A stretch of 35,744 nt of DNA, from NCBI RefSeq assembly GCF_007833165.1, contig NZ_VOBQ01000032.1, positions 1 to 35,744 on the forward strand, given 5' to 3'. Positions 23,766-31,728 of this stretch are shown piece by piece. Both the position numbers and the translations under genes were made by a program. The notes under the pieces are model-generated. The model worked only from the letters and a program-made list of their open reading frames with translations, ran no database searches and was not told where the DNA came from. Positions within the stretch are counted from its first letter, which is position 1; every line of letters starts with the position of its first letter. The stretch comes from Caenimonas sedimenti. Its GTDB lineage: Bacteria; Pseudomonadota; Gammaproteobacteria; Burkholderiales; Burkholderiaceae_C.

Positions 23766-24986
23766 CTACCGGCGCTCGAGCGTTGCCCTGTTCAACTCCA
23801 ACGGCCACTCACCGGGATCAGTCAGGCCGACGCGGCCGGTCCCGACATTGTTCGGAGGTGTCTTTCCCAACAAATGACCCAGCGGTGCCACGATGAAGCG
23901 CAGCGTTTGGGCGCCCGCCTCGCGCCAGTTGCCAACGAGAATCGCGTAGCGCAGCATCGCCGCGTGACTTCGGAGGTGAAGCAGCAGGTAGGGTTGTGAG
24001 ATCACGTGCGCCAGCTCGTAGGCGCGCCACGCACCCGCGACGTCGCCGCGCGACCGGTGCGCCACCGCCGTGGAGACTTCCCGGGCAAATGCGCCGCGCG
24101 CGCTTTCGTAGGAATGGCTTGCCGCAGGCGTGCGTCGAAACGGATAGGCGAGTTGCGCGCCATAGCTGATCGGGAAGTCGGATTCCTTCAGGCCGACCTC
24201 CCGGGGGCCCAGTTCCGTTGCCGGCAGCTTGAAGGTTCGGAAGAGGTGGTCCCACACCAACCAGAACTCGCCGTAGTTCACTTGGGCGTCTTCGTACTCG
24301 CGCTTGTGGTGCCAGCGATGCACTTCGGCCACGGCAAGCACGAACTTCAGCGGCCCGAGCCGATAGTCCAGGTTGGAATGCTGGAAGGCAAGATGCACAG
24401 CAAGGACGCCAAGCCAGGCGCCGATCGCGGCAGCAGGCGCGCCGAGGATCACCAGGACGGCGAGCCCAGGCCCCGCCATCATCCCCGCATGCAGCGGATG
24501 GCGACGCTCGCCATTGAGCCAGTACAGGCGCTCGGCGCTGTGATGGATCGCATGGAACTTCCAGAGCCAGCGGCTGCGATGACTGAACCAGTGCACGGCA
24601 TACAGGCTCAGATCGAGGATGGCGCCCGCGGCCAATGCCTGCGCCCACAGCGGCAATTGGGTGGGCCAGAACCTGCCGGGGCTAAGGTAGGGCGCCAGTG
24701 CAGCGATCACAGCATGCACGGCCAGCAGCACTGCAAGGTTCACAACGGCGTGAGTCGCGTCACACTTGGTGTCGTGATGGTCCTCGAGCCAGGCTTGTTG
24801 AAAGGGCAGCAGGCGCTCCAGGAGCGCGACAATCGCCAGGGCGACCGCCGTAACCAGCGGCACGGTAGGCAAATACGTCCAGCCAGCAGCAAGGCCGCCG
24901 AAGATGGCCGCTGCAGAAGCTGCGAGCACGGCGGGGTAACTGGTAGTGCGGATCAGCACGGCTAGCTGGGATGTCTTGTCGATCAT
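23766..24986 (-). CDS. Fatty acid hydroxylase/sterol desaturase family membrane protein
   Basis: A 406-residue di-iron membrane oxygenase homologue. The histidine clusters are H132-x3-H136 (VHWFSHR), H145-x2-HH (HAIHHS), and VHRWHHKRE at 223-227, with additional His at 163-166 and 199-203. At least four helices are present in the first 200 residues. A C-terminal extension of about 120 residues beyond the catalytic part is not typical of the family. Such enzymes hydroxylate or desaturate lipids; the substrate is unknown. ATG 24986 follows GGAGAGG and is chosen over 25004, which lies too close to the promoter. The gene sits directly behind a CadR-type promoter, so lipid modification may be part of the metal response (inference). 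Confidence 0.85.
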   Translation of the reverse strand: MIDKTSQLAVLIRTTSYPAVLAASAAAIFGGLAAGWTYLPTVPLVTAVALAIVALLERLLPFQQAWLEDHHDTKCDATHAVVNLAVLLAVHAVIAALAPYLSPGRFWPTQLPLWAQALAAGAILDLSLYAVHWFSHRSRWLWKFHAIHHSAERLYWLNGERRHPLHAGMMAGPGLAVLVILGAPAAAIGAWLGVLAVHLAFQHSNLDYRLGPLKFVLAVAEVHRWHHKREYEDAQVNYGEFWLVWDHLFRTFKLPATELGPREVGLKESDFPISYGAQLAYPFRRTPAASHSYESARGAFAREVSTAVAHRSRGDVAGAWRAYELAHVISQPYLLLHLRSHAAMLRYAILVGNWREAGAQTLRFIVAPLGHLLGKTPPNNVGTGRVGLTDPGEWPLELNRATLERR

Positions 24987-25011
24987 GGGCCTCTCCAAAT
25001 GCATGAAGCCG

Positions 25012-25042
25012 ATTTGAATCCCTGTAGACGGTACAAGGTCAA
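25012..25042 (-). promoter_or_regulatory. Second MerR-type (CadR-like) promoter/operator, before the desaturase
   Basis: Read leftward, -35 TTGACC (25037-25042) and -10 TCAAAT (25012-25017) are 19 bp apart. The spacer holds ACCTTGTA-CCGTC-TACAGGGA (25019-25039), nearly identical to the dyad at 14116-14136. It begins only 6 bp after the cusA stop, with no terminator between, and lies 25 bp before the desaturase start. Confidence 0.8.
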
Positions 25043-25048
25043 GCTCTT

Positions 25049-28000
25049 TCAGGCGACTCCTGGGGTGCTGCTGGGAAACGCACGGCTGCCGCGCCGCCGG
25101 CGCAGCAGCAGGTAGGCCGCGGGGATGACAAACATGGAGAGTAGTGGCGCAGTGATCATCCCGCCTACCATGGGAGCCGCGATGCGCTGCATGACTTCCG
25201 AGCCGGTGCCGCTACCCCACATGATGGGGAACAAGCCGCCCAGGATGACAGCAACCGTCATGGCCTTGGGCCGCACCCGTAGCACGGCGCCGTCCCGAAT
25301 CGCATCGAGCAAGTCTGCCGGCGAATCCTTGCCGGCCGCCATCCTGTCCCGCCACGCGTTATTCAGGTACAGCAGCATGATCACGCCGAACTCCGCGGCG
25401 ACACCCGCCAAAGCAATGAAGCCGACTGCGCCCGCAACCGAAAGGTTGTAGCCAAGCAAGTACAGCAGCCAGATTCCCCCCACCAGAGCGAACGGAAGCG
25501 TCGCCATGATCAGCAATGCGTCGTCGAAACGCTTGAAGGTCAGGTAGAGCAGCACGAAGATGATGAGCAGCGTGAACGGCACAACGACCTTGAGCTTGGC
25601 GGTCGCGCGCTCGAGGAACTCGAACTGCCCGGACCAGGAGACCGAATAGCCGGGTGGCAGCTTGACCTTGTCGGCAACCACGCGTTGCATGTCCTGCACT
25701 GCCGACCGCAGATCGCGGCCGCGGATGTCGACGTAGACCCAGCCGGACAGGCGGGCGTTCTCGCTGCGCAGCATCGGCGGGCCATCGGTGACCCTGATGT
25801 CGGCCACATCCGAGAGCACCAGCCGCGTACCGCGTTCAGTGACGATGGGCAAGCTGCGCAGCTTCTCCAGCGAGTCGCGGACCTCGCGCGGGTAGCGCAC
25901 GCTGATCGGGAAGCGTTGCAGCCCCTCGACCGTCTCTCCCACATTTTCTCCGCCGACGGCGGAGCTGATGACGGACTGCACGTCGGCGATGTTCAGTCCG
26001 AAGCGGGCGGCAGCCTCACGGCGGATGTTGACATCGACATACCGGCCGCCCGTCAGCCTCTCTGCCAAGGCGCTGCTGACACCGGGTACATCCTTCAGCA
26101 CACGCTCGATCTCGCCGGTGGCCCGGTCGATCTCAGCCAGGTCCGCGCCCGCCACCTTGACGCCCACCGGGCTCTTGATGCCGGTGGCCAGCATGTCGAT
26201 GCGGTTGCGGATCGGCGGAACCCAGATGTTCGAGAGGCCCGGAACCTTGACGATGCGGTCCAGTTCCTCGACCAGCTTATCGGGCGTCATGCCCGCGCGC
26301 CATTGCTCGCGGGGCTTGAACTGGATCGTGGTCTCGAACATCTCCAGCGGCGCCGGGTCTGTCGCCGTTTCTGCCCGCCCGGCCTTGCCGTAGACACTGG
26401 CCACTTCGGGCACGGTCTTGATCAGGCGGTCGGTCTGCTGCAGCAGTTCGGCAGCCTTGCCGGCTGACAGGCCCGGCAGGGCGGAGGGCATGTACAGCAA
26501 GTCCCCTTCGTCCAGTCGCGGCATGAACTCGCCGCCGATGTGTTGCAGGGGCCACAAGCTCACGACCAGGACCGCGCCCGCGATGGCGAGCGTGACTTTC
26601 GGAGCGCGCAGCACGGCTTCCAGCAGCGGGCGGTAGGCTGCGATGAGCCACCGGTTGAGCGGGTTCTTCTGCTCGCTGGGAATCCTGCCGCGAATCAGGT
26701 ACCCCATGAGTACCGGGATCAGCGTGACCGCCAGTCCCGCAGCGGCCGCCATCGCGTAGGTCTTGGTGAAGGCCAACGGCGAGAAGAGGCGACCTTCCTG
26801 CGCTTCCAGCGTGAACACAGGAATGAACGACAGCGTGATGATCAGCAGCGAGAAGAAGAGCGCCGGGCCGACTTCAGCCGCCGCTTCCCCGATGACGCGC
26901 CAGCGTGCATCGCCTTCCAACTTTTCGTTGGGATGGGCCTGTTCCCAGTGTTCCAGGTGCTTGTGCGCGTTCTCGATCATCACCACAGCCGCATCGACCA
27001 TGGCGCCGATCGCGATGGCGATGCCGCCCAGCGACATGATGTTGGCGTTGACGCCCTGGTAGTGCATGACGATGAACGACGCCAGGATCCCGATCGGCAG
27101 CGAAACGATGGCCACGAACGCCGAGCGCAGGTGGAACAGGAAGACGAAGCAGACCAGCGCGACCACCAGGAACTCTTCCAGCAGCTTGACCTTGAGGTTG
27201 TCGACTGCGCGCTCGATGAGGCCAGAGCGGTCGTAAACCGGGATGATCTCCACCCCTTTGGGCAGGCTGGCCTGCAGCGACTTCAGCTTGGCCTTGACCG
27301 CGGCAATGGTCTCCAGCGCGTTCTTGCCCGAACGCATCACGATCACGCCCCCGGCCGCTTCGCCTTCGCCGTCCAGCTCGCCGATGCCGCGCCTCATTTC
27401 CGGGCCAACCTGCACGCGCGCCACGTCGCCGAGCTTCACCGAGACGCCGCTGGGCGTCGTCATCAGGGGAACCTGGCGGAAGTCGTCCAGCGATTGCAGG
27501 TAGCCCGAGGCGCGCACCATGTATTCGGCCTCGCCCAGCTCCAGCACGGAACCACCGGCCTCCTGGTTGGCCTTCTGCAACGACTCCACGATGCGGGTGT
27601 GCGGAATCGCGTACGCGGCCAGCTTCTCCGGGTCCAGCACTACCTGGTACTGCTTCACCATGCCGCCCACGGAAGCCACCTCGGCGACGTTGGCGACGCT
27701 CTTCAGCTCGTATTTGAGGAACCAGTCTTGCAAGGCGCGCAGCTGGCCGGCGTCGTGGGTGCCGCCGCGGTCGATCAGGGCGTACTGGTAGATCCAGCCA
27801 ACCCCCGTGGCGTCCGGCCCGAGCGCGGCGTTGGCGCCCTTGGGCAGGCGCGACTGCACCTGGTTCAGGTACTCCAGCACGCGCGAGCGGGCCCAGTACA
27901 TGTCCGTGCCGTCCTCGAACAGCACGTACACGAACGAGTCGCCGAAGAACGAATAGCCGCGCACGGTCTTCGCGCCCGGCACCGAGAGCATGGTGGTCGT

Positions 28001-28207
28001 CAGCGGATAGGTGATCTGGTTCTCGACGATGCGCGGGGCCTGGCCGGGGTAGGTCGTGCGGATGATGACCTGCACGTCCGAGAGGTCGGGCAGCGCGTCC
28101 AGCGGCGTCCTCGCCAACGAGTAGACGCCCCATGCGCTGACGATCACGGTCGCCAGCAGCACCAGGAACCGGTTCACGATGGACCAGCGGATGATCGAAG
28201 CGATCAT
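25049..28207 (-). CDS. cusA: CusA/SilA-type RND copper/silver efflux pump
   Basis: A 1052-residue inner-membrane proton-driven pump of the heavy-metal RND family. The periplasmic methionines that carry Cu(I)/Ag(I) in E. coli CusA have counterparts in LYMPSALPG, LEMFETTI and RIDMLATGI. Helix 4 carries the charged relay segment GGIAIAIGAMVDAAVVMIENAHK. These features place it in the monovalent-metal (Cus/Sil) subgroup rather than CzcA. The start overlaps cusB by four bases. It exports metal from the periplasm or cytoplasm through CusB and CusC. Length and motifs are normal. Confidence 0.95.
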   Translation of the reverse strand: MIASIIRWSIVNRFLVLLATVIVSAWGVYSLARTPLDALPDLSDVQVIIRTTYPGQAPRIVENQITYPLTTTMLSVPGAKTVRGYSFFGDSFVYVLFEDGTDMYWARSRVLEYLNQVQSRLPKGANAALGPDATGVGWIYQYALIDRGGTHDAGQLRALQDWFLKYELKSVANVAEVASVGGMVKQYQVVLDPEKLAAYAIPHTRIVESLQKANQEAGGSVLELGEAEYMVRASGYLQSLDDFRQVPLMTTPSGVSVKLGDVARVQVGPEMRRGIGELDGEGEAAGGVIVMRSGKNALETIAAVKAKLKSLQASLPKGVEIIPVYDRSGLIERAVDNLKVKLLEEFLVVALVCFVFLFHLRSAFVAIVSLPIGILASFIVMHYQGVNANIMSLGGIAIAIGAMVDAAVVMIENAHKHLEHWEQAHPNEKLEGDARWRVIGEAAAEVGPALFFSLLIITLSFIPVFTLEAQEGRLFSPLAFTKTYAMAAAAGLAVTLIPVLMGYLIRGRIPSEQKNPLNRWLIAAYRPLLEAVLRAPKVTLAIAGAVLVVSLWPLQHIGGEFMPRLDEGDLLYMPSALPGLSAGKAAELLQQTDRLIKTVPEVASVYGKAGRAETATDPAPLEMFETTIQFKPREQWRAGMTPDKLVEELDRIVKVPGLSNIWVPPIRNRIDMLATGIKSPVGVKVAGADLAEIDRATGEIERVLKDVPGVSSALAERLTGGRYVDVNIRREAAARFGLNIADVQSVISSAVGGENVGETVEGLQRFPISVRYPREVRDSLEKLRSLPIVTERGTRLVLSDVADIRVTDGPPMLRSENARLSGWVYVDIRGRDLRSAVQDMQRVVADKVKLPPGYSVSWSGQFEFLERATAKLKVVVPFTLLIIFVLLYLTFKRFDDALLIMATLPFALVGGIWLLYLLGYNLSVAGAVGFIALAGVAAEFGVIMLLYLNNAWRDRMAAGKDSPADLLDAIRDGAVLRVRPKAMTVAVILGGLFPIMWGSGTGSEVMQRIAAPMVGGMITAPLLSMFVIPAAYLLLRRRRGSRAFPSSTPGVA

Positions 28208-29847
28208 TTCCTGCTCCCCGAGGCCGCGGCGGCCGCTGCCGACATGGGCGACACGTGCGTCAGCTGCGGGCCGTCGGGCCCCAGGAAGAACTCGAATGCG
28301 ATGCGGTCTCCGGCGGCGAGATTGCGCGGCAGCTGGTTCGGGGCGGGCAGCTTGAACTCCATCGTCATGGCTCCCATGCCGGCGGAAGGCAGCGGTCCAT
28401 GCGCGATTGCCATGCTGTCCTTGCCGATCTCGCGGATCGTTCCTTCGCCCTGGTGGCGTGGCATCGCGGGCGCAGCTGGCACGGCCGGCGCGGCCGGCTC
28501 GTTGTTCAGGCGCGCTTCCACGCCCTTGAGGCTAGCCTCGGAGTCGATCAGGAACTGCGACGACACCACCACGCGCTGGCCTGCCTGCAAGCCCTTGCGG
28601 ATCTCGGTCTGGCCGCCGCTTTCGATGCCGGCCTGCACCTCCACCGGCCGGAACCGTCCGTTCTCCTCCGCCACGATCACCACCGCGCGCTTGCCGGTGT
28701 GGATCACCGCCTCGGTCGGCACCACGATGGACTTCTCGGGACGCATGTCGCTGAAGCTCATGGAAACGAACATCCCCGGGATCAGTTGGCCGCGCGGATT
28801 GGCGAGTTCAACGCGCGCCTTGATCGTGCGGGTGGCGGTGCTGACATCGGGGAGTAGGGTCTCGACCCGGCCTTCGTACACCACGCCGGGCGTCGCCGGC
28901 GTCTGGGCCTTCACGCGCGCGCCGGGCCGCAGCAGCGCCGCCTGGCTTTCCGGCACCTCCGCGTTCGCCCACACCGTGGCGAAGCCGCTGATGCGAAACA
29001 GCGTGGCGCCCGGCATCACGGCCATGCCTTCGCGTGCGGCGATCTCCGTGACCAGACCGCTGCCCGGGGCCACGACCGTCGTGCGGGGGTTGAGCCGGCC
29101 GCTCGCCTCGACGCCGCGGACCTGCTCCTCCGTCATGCCGGCCAGCCGCATGCGCGACTTCGCACCTTCGACCAGCGGCCCGAGGTCCGGCCCCTGCAGG
29201 CGGCGCACGGCGAGGTACTCCTGCTGGGCGGCGACCCAGTCCGGTACATACAGTTCGGCGAGGGCTTGGCCCTTGTTGACCCGGTCCAGCGTTGCGCGTA
29301 CCAGCAGTCGCTCGACATAGCCAGTGGCGCGCGCCTGGATCACGGCCTGCTCGCGCTCGTTGAAAGCGATGCTGCCGACGGCGCTCACTTGCGGCGAGAG
29401 CATGTCTTCGCTCGCGACGGCCGTGCGCACGCCCAGGTTTTGCTGGATGCGAGGGCTGACTGTGATGCCGCCCTGGTCGGTGTCCGCACCGGCGTAGACC
29501 GGCACCAGCATCATGTCCATGAACGGCGACTTGGCCGGCTTGTCGAACTTGTTCCCGGGCACCATGGGATCGTGGTAGTACAGGATCTTGTGGCCGTTGG
29601 CCGGGTCCACTTCGCCGGCCTTGATGCCGGCCTTGATGTGCCGACGTGTCGCTTCCTCACCTTCCGGGATGCTCTGCGGCAGGGGTGCCTTGGCTGCCGG
29701 GCCAGTGCCGACCGCGACCGGAGCGGCCGGATCGATCCCCGCCGCCGGCCCCATCGCGCTGTACTGGCCCATCCGGAATACGCCGTAACCGGCGAGCGCG
29801 ATGGCCGCCGCGACGGCGATCGCCGCGAGTTTGTGGTTGCTGGTCAT
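28204..29847 (-). CDS. cusB: CusB/SilB-type periplasmic adaptor with fused CusF-like domain
   Basis: A 547-residue membrane-fusion protein linking CusA and CusC. After an N-terminal anchor (about 5-25), a heavy-metal-binding domain spans about residues 88-118 (ILYYHDPMVPG, KPAKSPFMDMMLVPVY). The hairpin, lipoyl and beta-barrel regions of the adaptor follow. The last 75 residues form a CusF-like domain (GEGTIREIG; IAHGPLPSAGMGAMTMEF), keeping the His and the Met-x-Met of CusF but with Met where E. coli CusF has Trp44. The CusF fusion resembles SilB of Cupriavidus. The start overlaps cusC (ATGA). Confidence 0.93.
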   Translation of the reverse strand: MTSNHKLAAIAVAAAIALAGYGVFRMGQYSAMGPAAGIDPAAPVAVGTGPAAKAPLPQSIPEGEEATRRHIKAGIKAGEVDPANGHKILYYHDPMVPGNKFDKPAKSPFMDMMLVPVYAGADTDQGGITVSPRIQQNLGVRTAVASEDMLSPQVSAVGSIAFNEREQAVIQARATGYVERLLVRATLDRVNKGQALAELYVPDWVAAQQEYLAVRRLQGPDLGPLVEGAKSRMRLAGMTEEQVRGVEASGRLNPRTTVVAPGSGLVTEIAAREGMAVMPGATLFRISGFATVWANAEVPESQAALLRPGARVKAQTPATPGVVYEGRVETLLPDVSTATRTIKARVELANPRGQLIPGMFVSMSFSDMRPEKSIVVPTEAVIHTGKRAVVIVAEENGRFRPVEVQAGIESGGQTEIRKGLQAGQRVVVSSQFLIDSEASLKGVEARLNNEPAAPAVPAAPAMPRHQGEGTIREIGKDSMAIAHGPLPSAGMGAMTMEFKLPAPNQLPRNLAAGDRIAFEFFLGPDGPQLTHVSPMSAAAAAASGSRK

Positions 29848-31130
29848 GGTTGCTCCTTCGGCACGGGCAGCGGGGCGGCTTCCGGGGTGAGGTAGTGAAG
29901 CTGGGCCCACAGCCGCGCGGTTTCCATCTCCAGCGCCAACAGCTGCATGCCGGCATCGATTTCTTCCCGGCGCGCGGCCAGCACAGCGGCAAGCGGCCCG
30001 GTACCGGCCTGGTACGCGGTCAGGGCGGCTGCGCTGCGCATGCGGGCCGCCGGCAGCAGCGCCGCCTGGAGTTGCGCGTGACGCTCCTTGCCCGAATTCC
30101 AGTCGTTGGCGAGCATGCGCACTTCGGCTTCATGCATCCGGAAGGCATCCTCATACTTCGCGCGGGCTTCTGCCAGCGCAGCGAGCTTGGCCGCCACTTC
30201 ACGATCCTGCCGGTTGGTTCGGCCGATCTGCAGCGGGACCGAAACACCGATCGAAACCATGTTGGAGTAAGCCGAGCCGCGCTGGCTGAACATCGCTTCG
30301 ACCGTCCAGTCTGGGCGCGTGTTGGCCTGGGCTTGCTGGACTTCGGTTTCTGCTGCGCGAACTTGAGCTGCCAAAACCGCCAGATGCGGCAGGTGCTGGA
30401 GGTGGTCTGGCGAGAGCGACGCGGCGGCAGTCGGGTCACGCCAATCGATGCGCCCGTCGGGCGGCCGGCTGGCGGCATCGGCGCCGACCCATCGCGCCAG
30501 CGCCAGGCCCGCGGCCCGCACCTGGCGCTCGGCCTGACGCAAGCGGTCTTGCAACTGGACGGCGGCGGCGCGCGAGCCGAACAACTCGGCCTGCGTGCCG
30601 CGCGCGTTGGCATAGGCGATCTCGGCGGCCTGCACTTCGAGCTGCGCCTCCTGCAACTGGCGGCGCAGCAGCGTGACCATCGCTTGCGCGTAGTGGCGCT
30701 CGATCCAGGCCAACGCTGTCTCGCGCTGGATGGTGGCTGTGGCTTCCAGGCGTTCGGCCTGGATGCGCTCGCCGTCGCGTTGGAAGCGTTCGGCGCGCAA
30801 ACGGCGCTTGTCGGCGCGCGTGAACTCTTGCATCAAGCCGATGCTTCGCATCGTCATGAAGTCGCGGGAAAGGCTGAACCGGTCGGGCCCGTTGACCGGC
30901 AGGTTCTCGATGCCGGCCTTGAGCACCGGATCCGGGAGCTGAGCGGCGGAGACGCTTTGCTCGCGCGCGGCCGCCGCTGCGGCGTCGTGGGCGACCAGTT
31001 GCTGCGAGCGAGCCAACGCGATACGTTGCGCATCCTGCAGGCCCAGGGGCTGCTGCGCCCAGGCGGCGGATGCGAAGGCGAGCAGGCTGGCAGCGCGAGC
31101 GGCGCCACCAAGGAAACGGAGAATGGACAT
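29844..31130 (-). CDS. cusC: CusC/TolC-family outer membrane efflux protein
   Basis: A 428-residue outer membrane factor. A signal peptide (residues 1-25, no lipobox Cys) is followed by two long helical-hairpin repeats rich in Ala, Arg and Gln, typical of the TolC fold (AAQLPDPVLKAGIENLP; NTRPDWTVEAMFSQRG). It forms the exit duct of the pump. A strong GGAGG lies 4 bp before ATG. It starts 69 bp after the small Cys/His protein, so both are probably in one transcript. Confidence 0.92.
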   Translation of the reverse strand: MSILRFLGGAARAASLLAFASAAWAQQPLGLQDAQRIALARSQQLVAHDAAAAAAREQSVSAAQLPDPVLKAGIENLPVNGPDRFSLSRDFMTMRSIGLMQEFTRADKRRLRAERFQRDGERIQAERLEATATIQRETALAWIERHYAQAMVTLLRRQLQEAQLEVQAAEIAYANARGTQAELFGSRAAAVQLQDRLRQAERQVRAAGLALARWVGADAASRPPDGRIDWRDPTAAASLSPDHLQHLPHLAVLAAQVRAAETEVQQAQANTRPDWTVEAMFSQRGSAYSNMVSIGVSVPLQIGRTNRQDREVAAKLAALAEARAKYEDAFRMHEAEVRMLANDWNSGKERHAQLQAALLPAARMRSAAALTAYQAGTGPLAAVLAARREEIDAGMQLLALEMETARLWAQLHYLTPEAAPLPVPKEQP

Positions 31131-31199
31131 GAGACCTCCAGAGAGCGAACGTGCTGCGGCGACACGAAGTCGCGCGCAGCGCCTAGGCGCCGTGGGAGG

Positions 31200-31610
31200 T
31201 CAAATGCGGAAGCAGCAGTGCATGACGGCCAGCGGTGGGCTGGCCGAGGTTCGCAAGACGGAAGGCTGCACGGCCAATCCGACGCTCTCGCGAGGCGAGG
31301 GAAGGCGGACGGTCAGTATTGTGGCCGGGGCAAGCAGGGCCGCGGGTGAAACCGGCTGGGACTGGTCCAGCGTTCCCGCGGCCGATTGGCAGTGCGCATG
31401 GCAAAGCGTGGGTTGGGCATCCGCCATCGCTTCGGCGCATGGCATGCCGGCGTCCGCCATCTGCGCCATCTCGACCGCCTTGAACACACCCGGGCAGGCA
31501 TAAGCCGCGATGGCGCTCTGCGTGAAAAGCAGTGCGCACAGCGACAGCACGGCCGTGAGCAACCGCCAGCGGCGGCGGCTGCCCAAGGTTGACCAAGCCG
31601 GGATGAACAT
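31200..31610 (-). CDS. Small Cys/His/Met-rich exported protein heading the cus operon
   Basis: A 136-residue protein that I recognise only by position: similar short Cys-rich proteins precede cus/czc operons in Burkholderiales. An N-terminal hydrophobic segment (about 16-36) looks like a signal peptide. Potential metal ligands are YACPG (Cys39), MPCAEAM (Cys58), LCHAHC (Cys70, His71, His73, Cys74) and MHCC (Cys132, Cys133), plus several Met. It may bind Cu(I) or Ag(I) in the periplasm; this is inference from residues and context. No strong ribosome site or promoter is seen in the 118 bp between it and the ligase gene. Confidence 0.7.
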   Translation of the reverse strand: MFIPAWSTLGSRRRWRLLTAVLSLCALLFTQSAIAAYACPGVFKAVEMAQMADAGMPCAEAMADAQPTLCHAHCQSAAGTLDQSQPVSPAALLAPATILTVRLPSPRESVGLAVQPSVLRTSASPPLAVMHCCFRI

Positions 31611-31728
31611 GAAGCTGAGTCTATCCGAGCGCGCCTCTCCTCATCAAGACAAGCAAGCGCGCCGCTACATCAGGATCGCCGGGCCCTTGGCGGGCTACAC
31701 GAGGAGAACGCAGCAATCGCCCCAAAGC

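Noticed and set aside
26540..29320. A 926-codon plus-strand reading frame across cusA and cusB
   Set aside because: It is antisense to two well-supported genes, is His/Arg/Gln-rich, and has no recognisable motif or ribosome site.
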